Shown: piece after piece, positions 8,316-15,701 of the stretch | Numbering within the stretch: the first letter of the stretch is position 1 | Layout: each line of letters begins with the position of its first letter | Source: Actinomycetes bacterium | GTDB lineage: Bacteria > Actinomycetota > Thermoleophilia > RBG-16-64-13 | Assembly: GCA_024637095.1 (NCBI GenBank) | Contig: JAGXFV010000049.1 | Location: forward strand, 109,631-173,630 | Direction of reading: 5' to 3' | DNA length: 64,000 nt | Program-made: the position numbers and the translations under genes | The notes under the pieces: model-generated | Database searches by the model: none | Told to the model about the DNA's origin: nothing | Seen by the model: the letters and a program-made list of their open reading frames with translations, nothing else

Positions 8316-9989
8316 TTAGTGGGTGTCGACGCCTTCGCCGGCGCCGCGCGGCACGCGGACGCTTTCGACCATTTCTTGGATATGCAGGGGCGGAGCCGGG
8401 GTAACCCGGGAGACCCCGAAGGCCACGATGAAGTTCATCGCTGCACCTACGGTGCCGATGCCCTGCGCGTTGATGTCGAAGAAGAACGGGTTCATGTCGA
8501 AGAACTGGGCTCCGATGATGTAGAAGGAGGTGAAGCCCAGACCGACGATCATGCCGGCGATGGCGCCCTCCCGGTTCATCCTCTTGTCGAAGATACCGAG
8601 GATGATGATCGGGAAGAAGCTGGCCGCCGCGAGGCCGAAGGCGAAGGCCACCACCTCGGCCACGAACCCGGGTGGGTTGATGCCGAAGTATCCCGCAACT
8701 ACGACCGCACCCAGGATCACCAGGCGGCCCACGAGCAGGCGTTCACCCTCACTTGCCTCCGGGTGAATCAGCTTGTAGTAGATGTCATGGGATAGGGAGC
8801 TCGAGATGACGAGCAGCAGTCCGGCCGCGGTGGAGAGAGCTGCTGCCAAACCGCCGGCCGCCACTAGGGCGATGACGATGGCCGGAAGGCCTGCCACCTC
8901 GGGGGTCGACAGGACGATGATGTCGCGGTCGATCGTGATTTCACTGGTCTCGGGGTCGGCCGTCATCTCCAGGACGCCGTCGGCGTTCTTGTCCTCGAGG
9001 CCCAAGAGGCCGGTGTCCGACCAGCTGCCGACCCATTCGATCTCGTTGGCTTCTGCCGGGGTCTTGCCTTGCAGTTCGTTGATCAGATTGTACTTGGCGA
9101 ACACGGCGATGGCCGGAGCCGTGGTGTACAGCAGGGCGATGAACAGCAGCGCCCATCCCGCCGAGTACCGGGCGGCGCGAACGCTGCGCACGGTGTAGAA
9201 GCGGATGATGACATGGGGCAGGCCGGCTGTCCCGATCATCAATGACATTGTCACCATAAACACATTCAGACCGGATAAGTTAGTAAACGGCTGCGTGTAG
9301 TTGGTCAACCCCAGATCCGTCTGTATCTGGTTCAGGCGACTGGTGATGTCGCTGAAGGTCAGAGCCAGCTGGGGAATCGGGATGTCGGTCAGGATCACCG
9401 CGATGGCCACCGCGGGCACCATGTAGGCGATAATGAGAACCGAGTACTGCGCCACCTGGGTCCAGGTGATGCCCTTCATTCCACCGAGCACGGCGAAGAA
9501 GGCCACGATTAGCACACCGACGACAACCCCCCACTCGATCGACAAACCGAGGAAGCGGCTGAAGACGATGCCGACGCCCCGCATCTGACCGGCGACGTAG
9601 GTGAAGGAAACGAACATAGCCGCAATGGCGGCTACCACTCGGGCTGTGTTGGAGTAGTAGCGGTCGCCGACGAAGTCGGGGACCGTGTACTTTCCGAACT
9701 TCCGCAGGTACGGGGCCAGGAGCAGCGCCAGCAGCACGTAGCCGCCGGTCCATCCCATCAGATAGATGGCTCCGTCATACCCCAGGAACGAGATGAGACC
9801 GGCCATAGAGATGAACGACGCGGCCGACATCCAGTCGGCCGCGGTGGCCGCTCCGTTGGCTATGGCGGGAACGCCGCGGCCGGCGACGTAGAAACCGCTG
9901 GTCTCCTTGACGCGGCTGGCGTACCCGATGTAGATGTAGCCGGCGAATGTCAGCCCGACCAGTAGATAAGTCCAAGCTTCAACAGACAT
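8316..9989 (-). CDS. Sodium:solute symporter, large subunit (VC_2705 subfamily, acetate-permease-like)
   Basis: Na+:solute symporter of 557 residues with 12-13 hydrophobic segments. Family signatures include FYVAGRGVPAIANGAATAADW and the ADWMSAASFISMAGL Na+-site region. Between two membrane segments is a polar insert with an EF-hand-like loop (DKNADGVLEMT). It follows the small DUF4212 subunit by 10 bases, the usual two-gene pairing of this subfamily. Relatives move acetate and other small monocarboxylates, but the substrate here is inferred. Confidence 0.9.
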   Translation of the reverse strand: MSVEAWTYLLVGLTFAGYIYIGYASRVKETSGFYVAGRGVPAIANGAATAADWMSAASFISMAGLISFLGYDGAIYLMGWTGGYVLLALLLAPYLRKFGKYTVPDFVGDRYYSNTARVVAAIAAMFVSFTYVAGQMRGVGIVFSRFLGLSIEWGVVVGVLIVAFFAVLGGMKGITWTQVAQYSVLIIAYMVPAVAIAVILTDIPIPQLALTFSDITSRLNQIQTDLGLTNYTQPFTNLSGLNVFMVTMSLMIGTAGLPHVIIRFYTVRSVRAARYSAGWALLFIALLYTTAPAIAVFAKYNLINELQGKTPAEANEIEWVGSWSDTGLLGLEDKNADGVLEMTADPETSEITIDRDIIVLSTPEVAGLPAIVIALVAAGGLAAALSTAAGLLLVISSSLSHDIYYKLIHPEASEGERLLVGRLVILGAVVVAGYFGINPPGFVAEVVAFAFGLAAASFFPIIILGIFDKRMNREGAIAGMIVGLGFTSFYIIGAQFFDMNPFFFDINAQGIGTVGAAMNFIVAFGVSRVTPAPPLHIQEMVESVRVPRGAGEGVDTH

Positions 9990-9999
9990 CGTCTACCCC

Positions 10000-10299
10000 T
10001 TACTCGTGCACGTCGAATTCTTTATCAATACGGTCCATCCAGCGCGCGTACACGAATATCAGGATCACGAAGACTACGATCGATCCTTGATGCGCGAACC
10101 AGAAGGAGAGCGGCACACTAAAGAAGTTAATGTCCGCGAGAGGCTTCGCCAGAAGAATTCCGGCGACGAAGGACACGAGTGCCCACACGACTAGGAGGCC
10201 GATGATCAGAGTGATGTTCTTCCGCCAGTAGGCCTTTCCGGCAGGACTGTTGTAATCGTATGCTGCGCGTTCGGGTGGTGTTTGCTGGTCAGGTTCCAT
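10000..10299 (-). CDS. DUF4212 protein, small subunit of the Na+:solute symporter
   Basis: Small membrane protein of about 99 residues with two transmembrane segments (ITLIIGLLVVWALVSFVAG and a second near SIVVFVILIFVYARWMD). It begins with the family motif AYWRKN and ends in the charged tail DRIDKEFDVHE. I use the ATG at 10299 because the AAGGGGG site is 9 bases away; the track's ATG at 10308 would abut it. An upstream short ORF ends 8 bases inside this start. It pairs with the large subunit just downstream. Confidence 0.88.
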   Translation of the reverse strand: MEPDQQTPPERAAYDYNSPAGKAYWRKNITLIIGLLVVWALVSFVAGILLAKPLADINFFSVPLSFWFAHQGSIVVFVILIFVYARWMDRIDKEFDVHE

Positions 10300-10411
10300 G
10301 AGAGGCATCCCCCTTAGACGAATCGAGGAGCTTCGCCGGTGGTTCCGGTGCTGAGTGCTCCCGCCGGCGAGTTGGACCGGTTGTGGGCCGGTCCGAGTGG
10401 TGGTCTGTCAT
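10289..10411 (-). CDS. Possible 40-residue leader peptide upstream of the symporter operon
   Basis: ATG at 10411 with AAGGGAGG four bases upstream opens a 40-codon frame (starting MTDHHSDRPTTGPTRRR, rich in His, Pro and Arg). Its TGA lies just inside the DUF4212 start, giving overlap suited to translational coupling. It is too short for the ORF track and spans the two leader hairpins. It could be a regulatory leader peptide or chance; codon use alone cannot settle it. Confidence 0.4.
   Translation of the reverse strand: MTDHHSDRPTTGPTRRREHSAPEPPAKLLDSSKGDASHGT
10333..10394 (-). promoter_or_regulatory. Structured leader of the symporter operon
   Basis: Two adjacent hairpins lie just upstream of the DUF4212 gene: TCGCCGG/CCGGCGA (10333-10370) and GGACCGG/CCGGTCC with a 7-base loop (10374-10394). 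They lie within the possible leader ORF. This could be an attenuator or a ligand-binding RNA; I do not recognise a known riboswitch class. Confidence 0.4.
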
Positions 10412-10657
10412 CTACCTCCCTTCTGCAAAAGCCATGGTGATTGAGAGTTGTAGGACGAAGAGAGTGTATTGCAGAGACTTCACCGCGGAGAATCGCGGCA
10501 GCTCAGTGGTGAGGCCGTGCCGATGAACGGTGAGAATGGTCGGGGATGCGGCGGAGGCCGGTGCAGCTCCCCCGACGAATGGCCTTCTAAGGGCTTTCTA
10601 AGGCATCTTCTCCCTCCATGCATGGCGACTGTTGCCCCTTTTTGACAGAATGACCCC
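10412..10657. other. Intergenic region between divergent symporter and ATP-sulfurylase-like genes
   Basis: About 250 bases without a gene. It must hold the promoters of both flanking units. I see a small direct repeat (TTCTAAGGGCTTTCTAAGGC, near 10585-10605) and TTGACA only 17 bases before the ATG at 10658, too close for a normal -35/-10 pair with a leader. Nothing else recognisable. Confidence 0.4.
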
Positions 10658-12382
10658 ATGGCGACGTCAAAAAAGCAGGACGGGGGTGCGCCTCAGACAC
10701 CGCTTGGCGGGCGTTTGGTAGAGCGGGCGCTGCAGGGTGATCGTCTCGAGGCGGCGCTTGAGCGCGCCCAAGGACTTCCCCGCATCATGATCGACCGCGA
10801 GGCCGAGATCACTTTCGAAATGGTGGCCACCGGGGTCTTCTCCCCTCTTACCGGCACGCTCGGCCGCGCCGACAGCGAGACCGTTATCGAGCACGGCCGG
10901 CTGGCCGATGGCACGCCCTGGCCTATCCCCCTTACGTTTGCTCCCGCCGGCCGGCGGAACCACGAAGTCATCGAGAAGCTACGCGAAGGCGACGAGGTGC
11001 TGCTCGTCGGCCAGAACGGGCAACCGGTGGCGCTACAGCGGATCAGCGAAATCTTCACCTATGACCGCGAGAAACGGGCGCAGCGCCTCTTCGGCACCAC
11101 ATCTCCCGAGGTTCACCCCGGCGTGGACGCCATCTTTCGGCGGATGGGCGAACTCTCGATCGCAGGCGAGATCGAACTTCTCGACCGGCCGAGTTGGGGA
11201 TCGTTCGAGCGCTACCGCATGACGCCGCGCGAGACCTACCGACTGTTGTATGAGGAGCGGGGATACCGTTCCGTGGCGGGTTTCATCACCGGGGCCAATC
11301 CCCCGCACGTCGGCCACGAGTACATGCATCGAACCGCCCTCGAGATGGTCGACGCCATCCTACTCTTGCCGCAGGTGGAGCTCGAGCGGCCGGAGTACGT
11401 CAGGCCCGATTACCGCATCCAGGCGCTGGAGGCGTTGACCGACGTCTACTATCCGCCGTTTCGAGTGGTCATGTCGGCGCTTCGCAGCAATTATCTATTC
11501 GCCGGCCCCCGCGAGGCCGTGCTGCACGCGATCATCATGCGTAACTACGGTTGCACCCACGCCTTGATAGGACGTGATCACGCCGGCGTGGGCGACGTAT
11601 ACGACATGTATGCCAGCCACCGCATCTTCGATGAATACTCGCCCGAGGAACTCGGCATCGAGATCGTGGCCTTCTCGGAGGTCTTCTACTGCGCGCGTTG
11701 CCGCGTTCCCGCCACGGAAAAGACCTGCCCGCACGACACGCGCTACCGCGTGCAGATCTCCGGTACGGGAATCCGTGAGGTGCTCCGCCGAGGATTCTTC
11801 CCGCCCAAGGAGATTTGCCGCCCCGAGGTCAGCCACATTGCCCTGCAGGGGGTCGTGCCTACCAGTGGCGGCGTGGGGGCCGGCTCCAAACGTGGAGTCT
11901 ACGCTCCCGGGCGGACCATCCACAGCCTCTTTTCCTTCTACGAGGTGGCGTACCGGCTGGGCGGTTATCTGCGACCGGAGATCATCGGGGAAGCGGCGCT
12001 CGGAGAACGCGACCTCGAGGCGGCGTTGCTCGACGTGCGCAGCCACGCGGATCAGGTCTACGAGGCGGTCTTCGACGAAATGGCCGAAGCAGGAGAGGCC
12101 AACCGCAGCCTGGCTGCCCGTTGGCGCACCGAGGCCCGCGAGATCCTGATCGATCATCAGGCCGAACTCCTGGCGCAACTCCAGGAAAAGCGGCGGTTGT
12201 TGCAGGCCGGCGAATGGCTCGATCCTGCCGAGGACAGATTGGAGGGAGACGTCTCCCGCGCCGAACGCGTTCTCGAGCAACACCCTCGGCCGCTGCACCC
12301 AGACGCCATTCGAGCCCACCTGTCCGATCCGACCTCTCTCGACTGGAGCGCGGGCAAGGAAGAGGAGAAGGCGGGGGAGTGA
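10658..12382 (+). CDS. Divergent ATP sulfurylase (sulfate adenylyltransferase-like) with extra C-terminal domain
   Basis: Protein of 574 residues. Residues 20-392 follow the bacterial ATP-sulfurylase layout: PUA-like N-domain (FSPLTGTLGRAD), nucleotidyltransferase HxGH (PPHVGH, 215-220), AGPREAVLHA (282-291), IGRDHAGVGD (304-313) and the zinc-type CARC...TCPH (345-359). The QxRN motif that binds sulfate and ATP in true enzymes is replaced by ITGAN (210-214), so the Gln and Arg are gone. Residues 393-574 are a helical, charged extension without an APS-kinase P-loop. It starts an operon with two CBS proteins. Sulfate activation is therefore uncertain; another adenylyl-transfer substrate is possible. 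Confidence 0.8.
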   Translation: MATSKKQDGGAPQTPLGGRLVERALQGDRLEAALERAQGLPRIMIDREAEITFEMVATGVFSPLTGTLGRADSETVIEHGRLADGTPWPIPLTFAPAGRRNHEVIEKLREGDEVLLVGQNGQPVALQRISEIFTYDREKRAQRLFGTTSPEVHPGVDAIFRRMGELSIAGEIELLDRPSWGSFERYRMTPRETYRLLYEERGYRSVAGFITGANPPHVGHEYMHRTALEMVDAILLLPQVELERPEYVRPDYRIQALEALTDVYYPPFRVVMSALRSNYLFAGPREAVLHAIIMRNYGCTHALIGRDHAGVGDVYDMYASHRIFDEYSPEELGIEIVAFSEVFYCARCRVPATEKTCPHDTRYRVQISGTGIREVLRRGFFPPKEICRPEVSHIALQGVVPTSGGVGAGSKRGVYAPGRTIHSLFSFYEVAYRLGGYLRPEIIGEAALGERDLEAALLDVRSHADQVYEAVFDEMAEAGEANRSLAARWRTEAREILIDHQAELLAQLQEKRRLLQAGEWLDPAEDRLEGDVSRAERVLEQHPRPLHPDAIRAHLSDPTSLDWSAGKEEEKAGE

Positions 12383-12386
12383 GGCG

Positions 12387-12833
12387 ATGAAGGGCATACG
12401 CGCCTTTGACTTCGCCACGGTCGACTACCCGCGGGTCGGCTTCGACGACAAAGCGTTGGACGCCCTCGAACTCATGGTGCAGAGCGAGCGCAACTACGCC
12501 ATGATCATCGAGGCCGGCGACATCGTGGGAGTGATAGAGCAGGGCGAGATCGTAGCGGCCTACGGGCGGGGCGATCTCCACACGGACACCCCGGTTTCGG
12601 CACTCGCCCAAGACCGCCCCTGCATCGATAAGGCAGCCAGCTTCGATGACGTCGTGCAGTTTATGGCGGCTTTCGACCTCTTCCAGATCTGCGTAGAGGA
12701 TCGGGTGCTGGACGATTTCATGCTGCTGCGGGCGATTTGGACCGAACAGCTCGCGGTCGCCAAGGAGTTTCGTGAGTATGAAGCCCCCGCCACCCCGATA
12801 GAGGAAGGCGCTTATGGCATCGGGTACGGGTAG
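12387..12833 (+). CDS. CBS-domain-like protein
   Basis: Protein of 148 residues resembling a divergent tandem CBS (Bateman) module: ALDALELMVQSERNYAMIIEAGDIVGVIEQGEIV as the first repeat, ASFDDVVQFMAAFDLFQICVEDRVLDDFMLLRAI as the second. Such modules usually bind adenine nucleotides. It begins 4 bases after the ATP-sulfurylase-like gene (GGGGAGTGAGG site) and overlaps the next CBS gene by 20 bases, so all three are likely translated together and may work as a nucleotide-sensing unit. Confidence 0.7.
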   Translation: MKGIRAFDFATVDYPRVGFDDKALDALELMVQSERNYAMIIEAGDIVGVIEQGEIVAAYGRGDLHTDTPVSALAQDRPCIDKAASFDDVVQFMAAFDLFQICVEDRVLDDFMLLRAIWTEQLAVAKEFREYEAPATPIEEGAYGIGYG

Positions 12834-13275
12834 CGCGGAGGGAGCCGGCCGGGGTCCGGTCCGACCCCCCCTGGTGGGGGAGTTGGCCACTGCCAACTAC
12901 ATTCAGGTCTCGCGCCGGCAGCGGGTGGTCGAGGTGGCGCGGCTCATGGCTGAGCGTTGGATATCCTCGGTGCTGGTCCTCGAGGCGCGGCGCCCCGTGG
13001 GTATCCTGACCAAGCGGACCATCATCAAGGATGTCCTAGCGCGCGGGTACACGGGCATGGAGTTGACCGCCGGTGAGATCATGCACTCTCCGATCGTCAC
13101 CATAAGTGCCGGCGCCACCGTCGATGAGGCTGCAGCGATGATGGCGAGGACCGGTCTTCGCCACCTGGCAGTGGTGCGGAACGGCGAGCTCATCGGAGTG
13201 CTTTCGCACTACCACTTGGCCCGCATTCTGCCCGACCTGGTTCGCACGCGCGAGGCGGCCAAGCCCCGAGCCTAG
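12814..13275 (+). CDS. Tandem CBS-domain protein
   Basis: Protein of 153 residues with two clear CBS repeats: RVVEVARLMAERWISSVLVLEARRPVGILTKRTII, then MHSPIVTISAGATVDEAAAMMARTGLRHLAVV. A flexible Gly/Pro-rich stretch precedes them. It overlaps the end of the preceding CBS-like gene and meets the convergent isomerase gene tail to tail, sharing bases 13272-13275. A regulatory, AMP/ATP-sensing role is the usual expectation. Confidence 0.88.
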   Translation: MASGTGSAEGAGRGPVRPPLVGELATANYIQVSRRQRVVEVARLMAERWISSVLVLEARRPVGILTKRTIIKDVLARGYTGMELTAGEIMHSPIVTISAGATVDEAAAMMARTGLRHLAVVRNGELIGVLSHYHLARILPDLVRTREAAKPRA

Positions 13276-14114
13276 CCCTGTGCCTGCCCCCCGCGCCGTT
13301 CCCGAGTGAGTCCCGTCACGCCCTCCACCCAGCGCACGAAGTCCTTGAGCGCACCTGTGATTCCTCCCTCGTGCGTCTGAAGGAATTCGGGGAAGACCTC
13401 GAGGGTCAGCAGCCCGCTGAAACCCATGCCGAGGGCTCGGTCGATGAAATCGGCCAGATCCAGGTCGCCCTGGTCAAAGGGAAGGTGCTCCTGAAATTCC
13501 TTCTTCGAGAAATTGGAGAGGTGAATGGTGCGGACTCGGTCCCGAAACTGGGCATAGGCGGCCACCAGATTCTCGCCCGCGGTGCCGAAGTGAGTCGTGT
13601 CGAAGGTCATGAACAGATTCTGCTCTTCCAACAACTCCCAGAGTTCGTCCCGCTCTTGGTAGCGGTAGGGTGCCGTGGCGAAGGGTACTTTGATCCCCCG
13701 CCAGCTCTTGGACCGCGGCATGTTCTCCACGGTGATCATGACGTCGCCGCCGCCCACGGTCTTCTGGAAGTCGTCGATTCCGACCATCCAGCGGTTAAAA
13801 GTGACGCCGTCCACTGCCCGCTCGGGGGGATGGAAGGTCACGCTGCGGGCTTCGATAGCTCGGGCAACGTTGACCGTCGAGAGCAGAGAGGTCACCGGCC
13901 CGTCCCAGCCGGGGACCGGCTGAAAGGGGGCGTGCACGTTGCGGATGGGTATCTCGTAGTGGCGGGAAAGCTCGATCAGTTTCGCGGTGGTCTCGGGGAC
14001 GTGCTCCCGGTTCACCAAGTACTCGAATCCGTCGAACCCGGCCTCGGCTGCAACCTTGAACTGGTCCTCCAGTCCGAGGACGTAAGCGCAGCCGCTTGAG
14101 ACGATCAGCTCCAC
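13272..14114 (-). CDS. Sugar phosphate isomerase/epimerase family protein (xylose-isomerase-like TIM barrel)
   Basis: About 280 residues with the AP-endonuclease-2/xylose-isomerase-like barrel: GFDGFEYLVNREH near the N-terminus, RNVHAPFQP, VTIENM-like MITVENMP, MTFDTTHFG and RTIHLSNFSKKEF as metal-site strands. I place the start at the GTG at 14114 (VELIVSSGCAYVLGLE); the track's earlier start lies inside the neighbouring gene. It follows the CBS-DUF294 gene by 7 bases on the same strand, so the two are probably cotranscribed. The substrate is unknown. Confidence 0.8.
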   Translation of the reverse strand: MELIVSSGCAYVLGLEDQFKVAAEAGFDGFEYLVNREHVPETTAKLIELSRHYEIPIRNVHAPFQPVPGWDGPVTSLLSTVNVARAIEARSVTFHPPERAVDGVTFNRWMVGIDDFQKTVGGGDVMITVENMPRSKSWRGIKVPFATAPYRYQERDELWELLEEQNLFMTFDTTHFGTAGENLVAAYAQFRDRVRTIHLSNFSKKEFQEHLPFDQGDLDLADFIDRALGMGFSGLLTLEVFPEFLQTHEGGITGALKDFVRWVEGVTGLTRERRGGQAQG

Positions 14115-14121
14115 AGGCGCG

Positions 14122-15552
14122 TTAGAGGTGGAAGTGGAATCGGAGGATGCCCGCCAGGTGATCCACCGCCTTGAAGGCGCGCTTGAGATTTTGTCGCTCC
14201 CATTCCGACCATTCCTCGGGATAGACGAAATACTCGTCATCTGAGCCGTGCAGCACTTGTTCGAGCGAGTCCTGGACCTTGAGCCTCAGGAAGAGTTCGT
14301 TGGCAAAGAGCAGGTTTTCGGCCGATTCCTTTTCCAGGGCGCTCTTGTCCTGCAGCGTCCGGATCCGTTCGGTGGTCTGGGTGTCCCTGATGCCGTACTC
14401 AATCGCCAGCACCTTGATCGAGGCCATTAGCGGCAGCAGGCCATATCGTTTGACGTTGATGCCTCTGCGGCCGTCGGGGCCCTTGTCGTACTGCAGTCGC
14501 CCCAGGAAATTGAGGGGGACCGGCTTGGCCACGGCGTCTTCGGCCAAAGCGCGCACCGCAAAAGGCGCTCGCCCCAACTCGTCGATTGTGAAGTCCCAGA
14601 GCTCGTCGACATAGCGTGATTCACCCTCGACGATGCGAAGATCCAGAAAGATGGTGAGATCGCGCAGCAGCTCCCCGTCCTCCATGCCGTGGATCAACCG
14701 GTATACTCGCTTTTTCCACTCGGTCAATGTACCGAACCACTGGTCTTCTCGGGCCATGACGCCACCCTGGCACAACTCGAAACCGCACGTGTCCAGGTCC
14801 TCATTCACTTCCCGCGCCAGACGGAGGTAATAGGTCAGGGCGTCAGCATCCGCGTCGTCGGCGACGATCATCCCGTTGTCCTGGTCGCCGCGCAGGACCT
14901 GCTCGCGGCGACCTTCGGATCCGAAGCAAACCCAAGCGAAGGACTGAGCCGGGCGGCGCAGTTCGGGCCTCAGTTCTTGCTGGGCCAGACGGATGACCCG
15001 TCGCGTGAGCGCATCGTTGTAGTCCGTGAGGATTTCGGTCAGTGATTGAGCGTCCACGTCGCCAAGGAATAGCTTGTGGATGAAGCCGTCGATCTCCATG
15101 CGAGTTCGGCACAGTTCTGTTATCGATTGAGCGCTGCCTATGCGGGAGGTGAGCACCTCTCCCTCGTAGCCTTCCACTCGGATGAGATCCTTCATGGAGA
15201 CGAAGCCCAGCAGCTGCCCGGCCCCATCGACGACTACCAGGCGACGCACCCGATGGCGCATCATCAGGTAGAGGGCCTCGTACAGATGAACGTCGGGTGT
15301 CGTGGTGATCAGAGGGCTGCTCATGATTTCCGACGCCGGGGTGCCGATCTCGCCCGAAGTGACGATCTTGTAGACCAGGTCGCGCTCTGTGACGATTCCC
15401 AGGGGCCGCTCGTCGGCGTCGGTGACAATGACCGCCACCAATTGTTGATCCCGCATCAGCATGGCCATTCCCTGAGCGCTCATGTCGGCGGAAACCGTGC
15501 ACGCCCTGGGAGACAGCACCTCGCCCACCCGGGCCTTGTAGAATAAGCCCAA
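14122..15552 (-). CDS. CBS-pair and DUF294 nucleotidyltransferase-like signalling protein
   Basis: Protein of 476 residues. Two CBS repeats lie at about 10-130 (VIVTDADERPLGIVTERDLV; RRLVVVDGAGQLLGFVSMKDLI). A DUF294 nucleotidyltransferase domain follows, with the GlnD-like motif GSEGRREQVLRGDQDNG, and then the DUF294 C-terminal helical domain (KDKSALEKESAENLLFANELFLRLK region). Related proteins are often found beside acetate-type Na+ symporters like the one at 8-10 kb, so a role in controlling carboxylate use is possible but inferred. The start is TTG without a good ribosome site; the GTG eight codons downstream is an alternative. Confidence 0.85.
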   Translation of the reverse strand: MGLFYKARVGEVLSPRACTVSADMSAQGMAMLMRDQQLVAVIVTDADERPLGIVTERDLVYKIVTSGEIGTPASEIMSSPLITTTPDVHLYEALYLMMRHRVRRLVVVDGAGQLLGFVSMKDLIRVEGYEGEVLTSRIGSAQSITELCRTRMEIDGFIHKLFLGDVDAQSLTEILTDYNDALTRRVIRLAQQELRPELRRPAQSFAWVCFGSEGRREQVLRGDQDNGMIVADDADADALTYYLRLAREVNEDLDTCGFELCQGGVMAREDQWFGTLTEWKKRVYRLIHGMEDGELLRDLTIFLDLRIVEGESRYVDELWDFTIDELGRAPFAVRALAEDAVAKPVPLNFLGRLQYDKGPDGRRGINVKRYGLLPLMASIKVLAIEYGIRDTQTTERIRTLQDKSALEKESAENLLFANELFLRLKVQDSLEQVLHGSDDEYFVYPEEWSEWERQNLKRAFKAVDHLAGILRFHFHL

Positions 15553-15688
15553 GCGCTTTTCGGGCGAGACTCCGCCTCCGAATCCACCGGTTGGCTGGCC
15601 TGTAATGTGAGTATCGATCGAAACCCCCCGTGCGCGGATTCTACCAGTCTAGTCGCTCCCCGCAGAATGTGCTGCACCAACCGTATGC

Positions 15689-15694
15689 TAGACT
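15689..15694 (+). promoter_or_regulatory. TANNNT -10 box placed for leaderless transcription
   Basis: TAGACT ends exactly 7 bases before the ATG at 15702 and no ribosome site is present. This fits a leaderless mRNA starting at the A of ATG. Confidence 0.5.
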
Positions 15695-15701
15695 CGCGGC
15701 C

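Noticed and set aside
11850-11900. Possible APS-kinase P-loop in the ATP-sulfurylase-like C-terminus (SGGVGAGSKRG)
   Set aside because: It lacks the GKS/T of a Walker A motif and no APS-kinase sequence follows.
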